Notes: generated by a model not told the origin, from the letters alone. Positions 1 through 7,786 are shown, counted from the stretch's first letter. The stretch is DNA of 13,614 bases from an uncultured Fusobacterium sp. (GCA_900543175.1 UQQO01000056.1:1-13614); one strand, 5' to 3'. Translations and numbers: made by a program.

Positions 1-33
1 TATAAAAGATATCTTTAATATTTTGAATATCTA

Positions 34-42
34 TGATATAAT
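34..42 (+). promoter_or_regulatory. Extended -10 promoter of secG
   Basis: The sequence TGATATAAT carries a perfect -10 hexamer (37-42) with the TG of an extended -10 one base upstream. The hexamer 17 bases further up (14-19, TTTAAT) is a poor -35, so the promoter would depend on the extended -10 contact. Transcription would start near 49, giving a leader of about 37 nt before secG. The same nonamer recurs at three other places in this window. Confidence 0.65.
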
Positions 43-85
43 TTAATGTATTAATAAACATGGGAGTGAATTTTAGGAGGAATTT

Positions 86-310
86 ATGGAAACATTATTT
101 ACATTAATGCTTTTTGTATTTGCTATAGCCTTGATAATTCTTGTACTTATCCAGCCTGATAGGAGCCACGGAATGTCAGCAAGCATGGGAATGGGAGCAT
201 CAAATACTGTGTTTGGAGTATCAAAAGACGGTGGGCCTTTAGCTAAAGCAACAGAAGTAGTTGCAGTACTGTTTATAGTCAGTGCACTTTTATTATACTT
301 AGTAAAATAG
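86..310 (+). CDS. secG: SecG, protein-export translocase subunit
   Basis: SecG is the small accessory subunit of the SecYEG channel in the inner membrane and helps SecA-driven protein export. The 74-residue product has the family's usual size and two-helix hairpin plan. The first hydrophobic segment spans about residues 3-22. A glycine/methionine-rich loop follows, with QPDR at 23-26 and TVFG at 41-44. The second hydrophobic segment spans about 55-73. The ATG at 86 has a strong Shine-Dalgarno sequence (AGGAGG, 75-80). The gene stands alone between its own promoter and terminator. The identification rests on size, topology and loop pattern and is strong. Confidence 0.93.
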   Translation: METLFTLMLFVFAIALIILVLIQPDRSHGMSASMGMGASNTVFGVSKDGGPLAKATEVVAVLFIVSALLLYLVK

Positions 311-317
311 AAGGTAT

Positions 318-348
318 GAGGCGTATTGTTCTTCAATACGCTTTTTTT
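318..348 (+). terminator. Intrinsic terminator after secG
   Basis: A perfect 8-bp stem (321-328 pairing with 334-341, GCGTATTG arm) closes a 5-nt loop and runs straight into seven T residues (342-348). Bases 318-320 can add weak pairs with the T tract. It begins eight bases after the secG stop codon, so secG is probably monocistronic and rarA would need readthrough or another promoter. Confidence 0.9.
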
Positions 349-369
349 GTAAAAAATAATCTATGGTTG

Positions 370-378
370 TGATATAAT
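370..378 (+). promoter_or_regulatory. Extended -10 sequence overlapping the rarA start codon
   Basis: TGATATAAT is present with its hexamer at 373-378, so its last two bases are the first two bases of the rarA ATG (377-379). No -35 is visible at normal spacing; TTGTAA at 347-352 would leave a 20-base spacer. If active, the start site near 385 would lie inside the rarA coding region. It may be a real promoter for the downstream genes or a chance match. Confidence 0.4.
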
Positions 379-1600
379 GAATCTATTTGAAAATAACTAT
401 GAAAAAGTAAAACCATTAGCTTTAAAAATGCGACCAACTACTTTAGATGACTTTATAGGGCAGGAGAAAATTTTAGGAAAAGGTGGCATTTTAAGAAAAT
501 TAATAGAGAAGCAGACAATATCAAATTGTATTTTCTTTGGACCACCAGGGTGTGGTAAAAGTTCATTGGGAGAGATAATCTCTAAAACTTTAGATAGCAA
601 TTTTGAAACTTTAAATGCAACAGTAGCAAGTTTAAATGATTTGAGAGAGATTGTTGAAAAAGCTAAAAAAAATCTTGAATTTTATGGGAAAAAGACTATA
701 CTTTTTTTAGATGAGATTCATAGATTTAATAAGATGCAACAAGATGCACTGTTATCCTATTGTGAATCAGGGGTACTGACTCTTATAGGAGCAACAACTG
801 AAAATCCCTATTATAGTTTAAATAATGCTTTACTTTCAAGAGTTATGATTTTTGAGTTTAAATCTTTAAATAGAGAGGATATAAAGAAGATATTACAAAA
901 GGGGATAAATTATTTAGGTATAGATATTTCTAATGAGATAGTAGAGTGTATATTGGATATTTCTCAAGGGGATAGTAGAATAACACTTAACTATTTAGAG
1001 CTTTATAAAAATAGTTGTATCGATTTAGAAGATTCAGAAGTTTTACAGATATTTAGAGAGAGACAATCTTCTTACCATAAGGCAGAGGATAAATACAATC
1101 TTATATCTGCAATGATAAAAAGTATGCGTGGAAGTGACCCAGATTCAGCTTTATATTGGTTAGCTAGACTTCTACATGGTGGAGAAGATCCTAGATATAT
1201 AGCTAGAAGAATTATGATTCATGCAAGTGAGGATATAGGAATGGCAAATCCAGAGGCTATGCTTATAGCAAATAGTGCTATGCAAGCAAGTGAAAGAATA
1301 GGAATGCCAGAGATTAGAATTATTTTAGCTCAAGCAGTGATATATATAGCTATCTCTACAAAAAGCAATTCATGCTACATGGGAATAAATAAAGCGTTGG
1401 AAGATATAGAAAATGGAGATCTTGAGAAAGTACCATTAAATATATGTCAAAATAACAAAGGGTATAAGTATCCACATGATTTTGCTGGAAATTTTGTGAA
1501 ACAGAATTATAGCGAGAAAAAAAGAAAATATTATATACCTGGGGAAAATAAAAATGAAAAACTGATAAAAGAAAAACTGGAAAAATTATGGGGAAAATAA
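377..1600 (+). CDS. rarA: RarA/MgsA replication-associated AAA+ ATPase
   Basis: RarA (also MgsA) is a cytoplasmic AAA+ ATPase, related to clamp-loader subunits, that acts at stalled replication forks and interacts with SSB in characterised species. The 407-residue product shows the family start with a PLALKMRP segment (13-20), Walker A GPPGCGKS (55-62), Walker B ILFLDEIHRF (108-117), sensor-1 GATTEN (138-143) and a likely arginine finger in ALLSR (151-155). The C-terminal half is the helical oligomerisation region of the family. The ATG at 377 keeps the conserved N-terminus, but no clear Shine-Dalgarno precedes it and a promoter-like TATAAT overlaps it. The next in-frame ATG (428) would remove the conserved PLA segment. 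An in-frame stop at 350-352 rules out a longer form. It lies 19 bases upstream of hisS, probably in the same transcript. Confidence 0.93.
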   Translation: MNLFENNYEKVKPLALKMRPTTLDDFIGQEKILGKGGILRKLIEKQTISNCIFFGPPGCGKSSLGEIISKTLDSNFETLNATVASLNDLREIVEKAKKNLEFYGKKTILFLDEIHRFNKMQQDALLSYCESGVLTLIGATTENPYYSLNNALLSRVMIFEFKSLNREDIKKILQKGINYLGIDISNEIVECILDISQGDSRITLNYLELYKNSCIDLEDSEVLQIFRERQSSYHKAEDKYNLISAMIKSMRGSDPDSALYWLARLLHGGEDPRYIARRIMIHASEDIGMANPEAMLIANSAMQASERIGMPEIRIILAQAVIYIAISTKSNSCYMGINKALEDIENGDLEKVPLNICQNNKGYKYPHDFAGNFVKQNYSEKKRKYYIPGENKNEKLIKEKLEKLWGK

Positions 1601-1619
1601 TTTATGAGGTGGTAAAAGG

Positions 1620-2867
1620 ATGAAGCTAATAAAAGCAGTAAGAGGAACAAAAGATATTTTTGGAGAAGAGGCTGTAAAATATAACTATATCTCAAGAGTA
1701 GCACAAGAAACATTTGAAAGCTATGGATATTCATATATTAAAACTCCAATCTTTGAAGAAACAGATCTTTTCAAAAGAGGAATTGGAGAGGGAACTGACG
1801 TAGTTGAAAAAGAGATGTACACTTTTAAAGATAGAGGAGATAGAAGCCTTACTTTAAGACCAGAAAATACAGCATCAGTTGTAAGATCATATTTAGAAAA
1901 TGGAATCTATGGAAAGGAAGATGTAACAAGATACTATTACAATGGTTCTATGTTTAGATATGAGAGACCACAAGCTGGAAGACAAAGAGAGTTCAATCAA
2001 ATTGGGGTAGAAGTATTAGGAGAAAGCTCACCTATTTTAGATGCTGAAGTTATAGCAATGAGCTATACTTTACTTGAAAAATTAGGTATAAGTGATCTAG
2101 AAGTTCATATAAACTCTGTAGGAACAAATGCCTCACGTACTCAATATAGAGAAAAACTACTTTCTTTCTTAGAGCCACTAAAAGAGGAGCTTTGTGAAGA
2201 TTGTAGAATGAGAATGGAAAAAAATCCATTGAGAGTTCTAGATTGTAAAGTTGATAAGTGTAAAGAGCTTACTAAAAATGCTCCTAGTATAATAGAATCA
2301 CTTTCACCAGAAGAGAGAGAACACTATGAAAATGTAAAAAAATATCTTGATATTTTTGGAATAAAATATGTTGAAGATCCTAAATTAGTAAGAGGACTTG
2401 ACTATTATTCAAGTACTGTTTATGAGATTGTAACTAATAAATTAGGAGCACAAGGAACAGTATTAGGTGGAGGAAGATATGATAATCTTCTAAAACAACT
2501 GGGAGATAAAGATATACCAGCAGTTGGATTTGCAGCAGGGGTAGAGAGAATGATGATGCTATTAGATAAATACCCTAGCAATAGTCCAGATGTATATGTA
2601 GCATGGCTTGGTGATAATGCAAAAGATTATAGTTTAAAAATAACGAAAGATCTTAGAGATGAAGGAATAAAAAGTTATATAGACTTCAATAGTAAAGGTA
2701 TAAAATCTCATATGAAAAAAGCTGACAAGCTTGGAGTAAAATACTGTATAATTACTGGAGAAGATGAAATAAATAAAGGTGTAGTTCTATTAAAAGATTT
2801 TATAAATAGAACTCAAGAAGAGATGCCTTTTGAACAAGCAATGGAGATAATAAAAAAATCTAAATAG
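1620..2867 (+). CDS. hisS: Histidyl-tRNA synthetase
   Basis: HisRS is a cytoplasmic class II aminoacyl-tRNA synthetase that charges tRNA-His using ATP and histidine. The 415-residue protein has the usual bacterial length. Visible marks are the N-terminal VRGTKDIFG (7-15), motif 2 around FRYERPQAGRQREFNQIG (112-129), the histidine-binding signature LVRGLDYYSSTVYEI (256-270), GGGRYD (283-288) and motif 3 in GFAAGVERM (303-311). The C-terminal region from about 324 is the anticodon-binding domain. Four cysteines (192, 195, 209, 214) cluster in the insertion domain. The ATG at 1620 has the Shine-Dalgarno GAGGTGG at 1606-1612. Its place between rarA and aspS with short gaps suggests co-transcription. 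The hisS-aspS pairing is common in Firmicutes and relatives. Confidence 0.97.
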   Translation: MKLIKAVRGTKDIFGEEAVKYNYISRVAQETFESYGYSYIKTPIFEETDLFKRGIGEGTDVVEKEMYTFKDRGDRSLTLRPENTASVVRSYLENGIYGKEDVTRYYYNGSMFRYERPQAGRQREFNQIGVEVLGESSPILDAEVIAMSYTLLEKLGISDLEVHINSVGTNASRTQYREKLLSFLEPLKEELCEDCRMRMEKNPLRVLDCKVDKCKELTKNAPSIIESLSPEEREHYENVKKYLDIFGIKYVEDPKLVRGLDYYSSTVYEIVTNKLGAQGTVLGGGRYDNLLKQLGDKDIPAVGFAAGVERMMMLLDKYPSNSPDVYVAWLGDNAKDYSLKITKDLRDEGIKSYIDFNSKGIKSHMKKADKLGVKYCIITGEDEINKGVVLLKDFINRTQEEMPFEQAMEIIKKSK

Positions 2868-2892
2868 ATTTAAAATTTAAGGAGAGGATAGT

Positions 2893-4677
2893 ATGATTTA
2901 CAAAACTCATAATTTAGGTGAACTAAGGAAGGAAAATATAGGTCAAGAAGTAATTCTTTCTGGTTGGGTTGATACAAAAAGAGACCTTGGGGGATTAACT
3001 TTCGTAGATATGAGAGATAGAGAGGGAAAAACTCAAGTAATTTTTGACATAGATGTAGCACCAAAAGAAGTAGTAGAACAAGCTCAAAAATTAAAAAATG
3101 AAGCTGTAATAAGAATAGTTGGAGAGGTAAGAGAGAGACAAAGTAAAAACCCAAATATGCCTACTGGGGATATAGAAGTTTTTGCTAAAGAACTAACTGT
3201 ATTAAATAGTTGTGATGTTTTACCATTCCAAATTTCAAGTGTAGATGACAATGTAAATGAAAATATCAGATTAAAGTACAGATATCTTGATATTAGAAGA
3301 CCAAGAATGTTACGTAATTTAAAAATGAGACATAAAATGATAATGGCTATTAGAAACTACATGGACCAACATGGTTTCTTAGATATAGATACTCCATTAT
3401 TAACTAAATCAACTCCAGAAGGAGCAAGAGACTTCTTAGTACCTTGTAGAATAAGCCCAGGAGAATTTTATGCTCTACCTCAATCACCTCAATTATTTAA
3501 ACAACTTTTAATGATTGGTGGAGTTGAAAGATATTTCCAATTAGCTAAATGTTTTAGAGACGAAGATCTAAGAGCAGATAGACAATTTGAATTTGTTCAA
3601 TTAGATATTGAAATGTCATTTGTAACTATGGATGATGTTATGAATACAATAGAAGGACTAGCTAAAGATGTATTTACTGCTATTACAGGAGAAACAGTAG
3701 ATTACAAATTTGAAAGAATGCCTTATGCTGAAGCTATGGGAAGATTTGGTTCTGACAAACCAGATTTAAGATTTGGTGTAGAACTAAAAGATCTTACTGA
3801 TATAGTTAAAGATTGTGGATTTAAAGCTTTCCAAGAAACAGTTGCAAATGGAGGAATTGTTAAAGCTATAGTAGCTCCTCAAGGTGCAGAAAGATTCTCT
3901 AGAAAAGTATTAGGAGAATATGAAGAACATGCAAAAAGATACTTTGGAGCTAAAGGAATGGCTCATATAAAAGTAACTGAAGATGGAGTAAACTCTCCAA
4001 TAGCTAAATTCTTAACTAAAGAGGAATTAGATGCAATAGTTGAAAGAACTGGAGCAGAAAAAGGAGATATTATCTTAATCATAGCTGATAAAGCAAAAGT
4101 TGTATATGGAGCTTTAGGAGCATTAAGAACAAGAATAGGAAAAGAATTTAATTTAATCAATCCAGATGAATTTAGATTCCTATGGGTAGTTGACTTCCCT
4201 ATGTTCGCTTATGATGAAGAGGAACAAAGATATAAAGCTGAACACCATCCATTTACATCAATTAAAGATGAGGACTTAGAAGCATTCTTAAATGGACAAA
4301 CAGAAAATATCAGAACAAATACTTATGACATGGTATTAAACGGATTTGAAATTGGAGGAGGTTCAATTAGAATCTTCAATCCAGAAATTCAATCTAAAGT
4401 ATTTGACAGATTAGGACTTACACCAGAAGAAGCTAAAACTAAATTTGGATTCTTCCTTGATGCATTTAAATATGGTGCACCACCTCATGGAGGACTTGCA
4501 TTTGGACTAGATAGATGGTTAATGGTAATGTTAAAAGAAAACTCAATAAGAGACGTTATTCCATTCCCTAAAACAAATAAAGGACAATGTCTAATGACAG
4601 AAGCACCTGGAATAGTAGATGAAGATCAATTAGAAGAACTACACTTAAAATCTACTTATGAAGAGGAAGAGAAATAA
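2893..4677 (+). CDS. aspS: Aspartyl-tRNA synthetase, bacterial type
   Basis: AspRS is a cytoplasmic class IIb synthetase that charges tRNA-Asp. The 594-residue length is that of the bacterial form. The N-terminal OB-fold anticodon-binding domain (about 1-105) includes [20 protein letters not shown] (23-42). The catalytic core contains [10 protein letters not shown] (197-206), motif 2 [20 protein letters not shown] (221-240) and motif 3 around [10 protein letters not shown] (533-542). The bacteria-specific GAD insertion lies roughly at 285-420. The ATG at 2893 follows AAGGAGAGG (2879-2887). The gene ends with two stop codons in a row (4675-4680). No separate terminator follows, so transcripts probably run into the ncRNA locus and stop at its terminator. 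I cannot tell from sequence alone whether it also charges tRNA-Asn. Confidence 0.97.
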   Translation: MIYKTHNLGELRKENIGQEVILSGWVDTKRDLGGLTFVDMRDREGKTQVIFDIDVAPKEVVEQAQKLKNEAVIRIVGEVRERQSKNPNMPTGDIEVFAKELTVLNSCDVLPFQISSVDDNVNENIRLKYRYLDIRRPRMLRNLKMRHKMIMAIRNYMDQHGFLDIDTPLLTKSTPEGARDFLVPCRISPGEFYALPQSPQLFKQLLMIGGVERYFQLAKCFRDEDLRADRQFEFVQLDIEMSFVTMDDVMNTIEGLAKDVFTAITGETVDYKFERMPYAEAMGRFGSDKPDLRFGVELKDLTDIVKDCGFKAFQETVANGGIVKAIVAPQGAERFSRKVLGEYEEHAKRYFGAKGMAHIKVTEDGVNSPIAKFLTKEELDAIVERTGAEKGDIILIIADKAKVVYGALGALRTRIGKEFNLINPDEFRFLWVVDFPMFAYDEEEQRYKAEHHPFTSIKDEDLEAFLNGQTENIRTNTYDMVLNGFEIGGGSIRIFNPEIQSKVFDRLGLTPEEAKTKFGFFLDAFKYGAPPHGGLAFGLDRWLMVMLKENSIRDVIPFPKTNKGQCLMTEAPGIVDEDQLEELHLKSTYEEEEK

Positions 4678-4705
4678 TAAATTTACATTAAATTAATATA
4701 AGTTA

Positions 4706-4734
4706 TTGAAAAAAAATAAAAAAAGTGATATAAT
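4706..4734 (+). promoter_or_regulatory. Near-consensus promoter of the ncRNA gene
   Basis: The -35 is TTGAAA (4706-4711), the spacer is 17 bases, the -10 is a perfect TATAAT (4729-4734), and an extended -10 TG sits at 4726-4727. This is the best promoter in the window. Transcription should start near 4741, just before the closing stem of the structured RNA. Confidence 0.85.
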
Positions 4735-4740
4735 TCTCGT

Positions 4741-4978
4741 ATAAGAATAAGAGTTTCTGACCTATTTGCTATTTTCACGAGGTTTTGGGCCTAATGTCGT
4801 CATGGGGTTGGCGCTGTGTATAATAGCTCAGCAAAGTCACGATTGGCTTAAAGCTTAAGTTACTTACGGACTCTGTATATTATAGATAACTGACTACCAC
4901 TTTTGGTTTTGGCGACTAAAACTACACTGGAGGCGGTAGGTTGGATTTATTCTTTCGGGACTTCATGTCCCTTTTTTA
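4741..4978 (+). ncRNA. ssrS: Structured small RNA, probable 6S RNA
   Basis: This 331-base gap between aspS and argS holds a stand-alone RNA gene with its own promoter and an intrinsic terminator. The 5' and 3' ends form a two-part closing stem. Bases 4743-4750 pair perfectly with 4947-4954. After a 5-nt/1-nt bulge, 4756-4769 pair with 4932-4945 (14 bp including G-U pairs). An internal bubble follows (4770-4780 opposite 4924-4931). More interrupted stems come next (4781-4787 with 4917-4923; 4796-4801 with 4911-4916; 4819-4825 with 4878-4884), ending in an apical hairpin (4847-4859). This single long rod with a bubble beyond the closing stem is the 6S plan, the RNA that binds housekeeping RNA polymerase by imitating an open promoter. 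In Bacillus subtilis the 6S-1 gene also lies beside aspS, as I recall. About 212-235 nt is slightly long for 6S. The alternative is a cis-acting argS leader. The fold was done by hand. Confidence 0.65.
4957..4978 (+). terminator. Intrinsic terminator of the ncRNA, upstream of argS
   Basis: A GC-rich 5-bp stem (GGGAC at 4957-4961 pairing with 4967-4971) with loop TTCAT is followed by six T residues (4972-4977). It starts three bases after the RNA's closing stem and ends about 31 bases before the argS start codon. It probably also ends transcripts coming from rarA-hisS-aspS. Confidence 0.85.
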
Positions 4979-5008
4979 TTTTAAAAAATAAAAAGAAGAG
5001 GTGGAAGA

Positions 5009-6721
5009 GTGCAGGTTATAGATAGAGAGATAGCTAAGATATTTGAAGCTACAGTAAAAAAAGTATATGGAGATATAGAAACAAAGAAAATTGAAGTATC
5101 TGTGGCAACAAATGAGAAATTTGGAGACTTTCAAACAAACTTTGCTATGATGAACTCTAAGATTATAGGAAAAAATCCTAGAGCAATAGCACAAGAGATA
5201 GTAGATAATCTTGAGCCTAATAATGTAATAGATAAATTAGAAATAGCAGGACCAGGATTTATTAATATATTTTTAAAAAGTGAATATCTTGGAGAATTAC
5301 TAAAAAAATCAAGAAATGAGAAATATGATTTTTCATTCCTTAACAGAGATGGAGATGTAATAATAGACTTCTCTTCTCCAAATATCGCTAAAAGAATGCA
5401 CATTGGGCATTTAAGATCAACAATAATAGGAGATTCAGTAGCTAGAATATATAGATATTTAGGATACCATTTAGTAGCTGATAACCACATAGGAGATTGG
5501 GGAACACAATTTGGTAAACTTATTATTGGATATAGAAAATGGCTTAATCAAGAAGCTTATAAAGAAAATGCTATTGAAGAATTAGAAAGAGTATATGTTG
5601 AGTTTACAAAACAATCTGAAGAACATCCAGAACTTGAAGAGGAAGCAAGATTAGAGCTTAAAAAACTTCAAGATGGAGATGAAGAAAACTATGCTCTTTG
5701 GAAAGAGTTTATAAAAGTATCTCTTGATGAGTATGAAAAATTATATACAAGACTTGATGTACACTTTGATACATACTATGGAGAATCATTCTATCACCCA
5801 ATGATGCAAGGTGTTGTAGATGAGCTTGTAGAAAAAGGTTTAGCAGTAGAAGATGATGGGGCAAAAGTTGTATTCTTCCCAGAAGAAGATAACCTATTCC
5901 CATGTATAGTACAAAAGAAAGATGGAGCATTCCTTTACTCAACATCTGATATAGCTACTATTAAATTTAGAAGAGAAAACTATAATGTAAATAAATTAAT
6001 CTACCTTACAGATGAAAGACAACAAGATCACTTTAAACAATTCTTTAAAATAACTGAGATGCTTGGTTGGGATGTTGAAAAATATCATATTTGGTTTGGT
6101 ATTATGAGATTTGCTGATGGAGTATTCTCAACAAGAAAAGGAAATGTAATTAGATTAGAGCAACTTCTAGATGAAGGAAAGAAAAGAGCTTATGATATAG
6201 TAAATGAGAAAAATCCTGATCTATCAGTAGAGGAAAAAGATCAAATTGCTGAAGTTGTAGGAGTAGGAGCTATAAAATATGCTGACCTTTCTCAAAATAG
6301 ACAAAGTCCAATCATATTTGAATGGGATAAGATATTAAGTTTTGAAGGAAATACAGCACCATATTTACAATACTCTTATGCTAGAATCCAATCTATTTTA
6401 AGAAAAGCTGCTGCTGAAGGAAAAGAGATTGATTACTCTAAAGAGATAAAAATAGAAAATAAACAAGAAAGAGCATTAGCAGATCATATAGCAACATTCC
6501 CAATGGTTGTTTTAAAAGCTGCTGAATCATTTAAACCAAATATAATAGCAGATTATCTATTTGAACTTTCTAAGAAATTCAATAGTTTCTACAATAGTTG
6601 TCCTATCTTAAATCAAGAAGATGATATTCTATATTCAAGAGGACTAATTGCTAAAGTAGCAGGGGAAACTATTAAAGAGGGATTATCTCTATTAGGAATT
6701 AAAACATTAGATAGAATGTAA
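5009..6721 (+). CDS. argS: Arginyl-tRNA synthetase
   Basis: ArgRS is a cytoplasmic class I synthetase that charges tRNA-Arg and needs the tRNA for amino-acid activation. The 570-residue protein has the N-terminal Arg-specific domain (about 1-100), then SSPNIAKRMHIGHLRST (122-138) with the HIGH signature at 131-134 and DNHIGDWGTQFGKL (158-171). STRKGNV (374-380) stands where other class I enzymes carry KMSKS, which is normal for many ArgRSs. The C-terminal DALR anticodon-binding domain starts near 450. Translation begins at GTG (5009) after AGAGGTGG (4997-5004), a close spacing of 4 bases. I see no promoter in the short gap after the ncRNA terminator, so expression may need readthrough from the ncRNA or a start inside it. 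Its own terminator follows. Confidence 0.96.
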   Translation: MQVIDREIAKIFEATVKKVYGDIETKKIEVSVATNEKFGDFQTNFAMMNSKIIGKNPRAIAQEIVDNLEPNNVIDKLEIAGPGFINIFLKSEYLGELLKKSRNEKYDFSFLNRDGDVIIDFSSPNIAKRMHIGHLRSTIIGDSVARIYRYLGYHLVADNHIGDWGTQFGKLIIGYRKWLNQEAYKENAIEELERVYVEFTKQSEEHPELEEEARLELKKLQDGDEENYALWKEFIKVSLDEYEKLYTRLDVHFDTYYGESFYHPMMQGVVDELVEKGLAVEDDGAKVVFFPEEDNLFPCIVQKKDGAFLYSTSDIATIKFRRENYNVNKLIYLTDERQQDHFKQFFKITEMLGWDVEKYHIWFGIMRFADGVFSTRKGNVIRLEQLLDEGKKRAYDIVNEKNPDLSVEEKDQIAEVVGVGAIKYADLSQNRQSPIIFEWDKILSFEGNTAPYLQYSYARIQSILRKAAAEGKEIDYSKEIKIENKQERALADHIATFPMVVLKAAESFKPNIIADYLFELSKKFNSFYNSCPILNQEDDILYSRGLIAKVAGETIKEGLSLLGIKTLDRM

Positions 6722-6729
6722 TTAAAACT

Positions 6730-6760
6730 AACTACCTCTAAAATTTAGGGGTAGTTTTTA
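6730..6760 (+). terminator. Intrinsic terminator after argS
   Basis: An 11-bp stem (6730-6740 pairing with 6746-6756, two G-U pairs at most) with a 5-base loop leads into a T-rich stretch (6755-6759, then ATTTT). It lies 9 bases after the argS stop and separates argS from the rapZ unit. Confidence 0.85.
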
Positions 6761-6783
6761 TTTTGAAAATATTTATTTCAAAA
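6761..6783. repeat. Short AT-rich inverted repeat between argS and rapZ
   Basis: TTTTGAAA (6761-6768) is repeated in reverse complement as TTTCAAAA (6776-6783) with a 7-base spacer. It lies just beyond the argS terminator, about 85 bases upstream of the rapZ promoter. In DNA this A/T-rich such a repeat can arise by chance. It could be a protein-binding site or nothing. The rest of the gap to 6867 shows only a possible weak -10 (TATAAT at 6809-6814) with no good -35. Confidence 0.25.
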
Positions 6784-6867
6784 AAAGATCAGGTAATAAA
6801 AAATAATGTATAATTTTAGAAAATATATAGATTCTTTAAGAGAAAAATATTTTATTTATAAAAATTG

Positions 6868-6876
6868 TGATATAAT
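6868..6876 (+). promoter_or_regulatory. Extended -10 promoter of the rapZ-uvrC operon
   Basis: TGATATAAT with the perfect hexamer at 6871-6876 matches the extended -10 seen before secG and the ncRNA. The -35 position at 17-base spacing (6848-6853, TATTTT) is poor. Transcription would start near 6883, leaving a leader of about 49 nt. It is the only good promoter candidate I see for the five-gene run that follows. Confidence 0.6.
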
Positions 6877-6931
6877 AAAGCATAAGTGTTTTTATAGAGA
6901 ATTTTAAATAAATATAAAGAATGGTGAAATT

Positions 6932-7786
6932 ATGCAGAAAAAAAAGTTTGTTATAGTAAGTGGATTGAGTGGTGCAGGAAAGACGACGGCTTTAAATGTA
7001 TTAGAAGATATGGGATATTATGTTGTAGATAACTTACCTTGTGAGGTAGCCAGCTTTTTTGTAAATACTTCAATAGAAAAATTAGCATTAGGAATAGATA
7101 TTCGTTCATTTAAAGTGACAGAAGAGTTTTTTAAACTGCTAGATGAGATAGAAAGAGCAGGAGTAGAGTTTTCTCTTGTATTTATTGAAGCATCAGATGA
7201 AGTTATTTTAAATAGATACAATTTGACAAGAAGAAAACACCCTTTAGAAGCAGCTACATTGTTAGAAAGTATAAATAAAGAAAGTGAAATTATGGCTTCA
7301 ATTAGGGAGAGAGCAAGTGGAATAATAGATACAAGTGATATTAAACCAAAAGAACTTTCAGAGAGATTAAAAGAGATTTTAATGATAGATTCACATGAAA
7401 AGGCGATAAATATCCATGTTCAATCTTTTGGCTTTAAATATGGGATACCTATTGATTTAGATCTACTTTTTGATGTAAGATTTCTACCAAATCCATATTA
7501 TATAGAGGAACTTAGAGAGAAAACTGGAGAAGATGCAGAGGTTTACGACTATGTTATGAAATATGATATCTCCCAAGAGTTTGCTGAAAGATTATTAAAC
7601 ATGCTAAAATTTTTAATTCCTAATTTCATAAAAGAGGGAAAAAAACATCTTACTATTGGAATAGGTTGTAGTGGTGGGAAACATCGTTCTGTAACTTTTG
7701 CTAGATTATTACATAATGAACTTTCAAAAGTGGAAAGTTTAAATGTATATATTAGCCATCGTGAGAAGGAGAGAAGGAACTGGTAA
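6932..7786 (+). CDS. rapZ: RapZ/YvcJ-family nucleotide-binding protein
   Basis: The family comprises P-loop proteins. E. coli RapZ is an RNase adaptor that controls the small RNA GlmZ and so glucosamine-6-phosphate synthase. B. subtilis YvcJ binds and hydrolyses nucleotides and affects competence. The 284-residue product has the typical length, a P-loop GLSGAGKT (11-18), DNLP (33-36), DIRS (56-59) and the conserved C-terminal GCSGGKHRSV (245-254), which lies in the domain linked to RNA and metabolite binding in E. coli. The ATG at 6932 has only a weak Shine-Dalgarno (GGTGA, 6923-6927). The gene is first in an operon with uvrC, whose start lies 4 bases past its stop. Many Firmicutes keep it next to yvcK and whiA, which are absent here. 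Which RNA or pathway it controls in this organism cannot be read from the sequence. Confidence 0.92.
   Translation: MQKKKFVIVSGLSGAGKTTALNVLEDMGYYVVDNLPCEVASFFVNTSIEKLALGIDIRSFKVTEEFFKLLDEIERAGVEFSLVFIEASDEVILNRYNLTRRKHPLEAATLLESINKESEIMASIRERASGIIDTSDIKPKELSERLKEILMIDSHEKAINIHVQSFGFKYGIPIDLDLLFDVRFLPNPYYIEELREKTGEDAEVYDYVMKYDISQEFAERLLNMLKFLIPNFIKEGKKHLTIGIGCSGGKHRSVTFARLLHNELSKVESLNVYISHREKERRNW

Noticed and set aside
73..336. Minus-strand open frame opposite secG (87 codons)
   Set aside because: It lies wholly over secG and its terminator, has no ribosome site, and its product looks like an antisense reading of a hydrophobic gene. Other minus-strand frames (for example 5131-5490 and 2870-3154) are rejected for the same reasons.
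4741..4978. T-box riboswitch for argS
   Set aside because: A terminator directly upstream of a synthetase gene suggests it, but there is no T-box core (TGGNACCGCG-like) before the terminator and no clear stem I with specifier loop. The closing stem does not compete with the terminator stem.
4741..4978. SRP RNA, tmRNA or RNase P RNA
   Set aside because: No GGAAGGAAGCAGCC-like SRP core, no tmRNA tag reading frame or tRNA-like ends, and no RNase P conserved P4 elements were found.
6809..6814. Second promoter upstream of rapZ
   Set aside because: TATAAT is present but TG is not at the extended -10 position and no -35 is visible at normal spacing. The copy at 6871-6876 is better.
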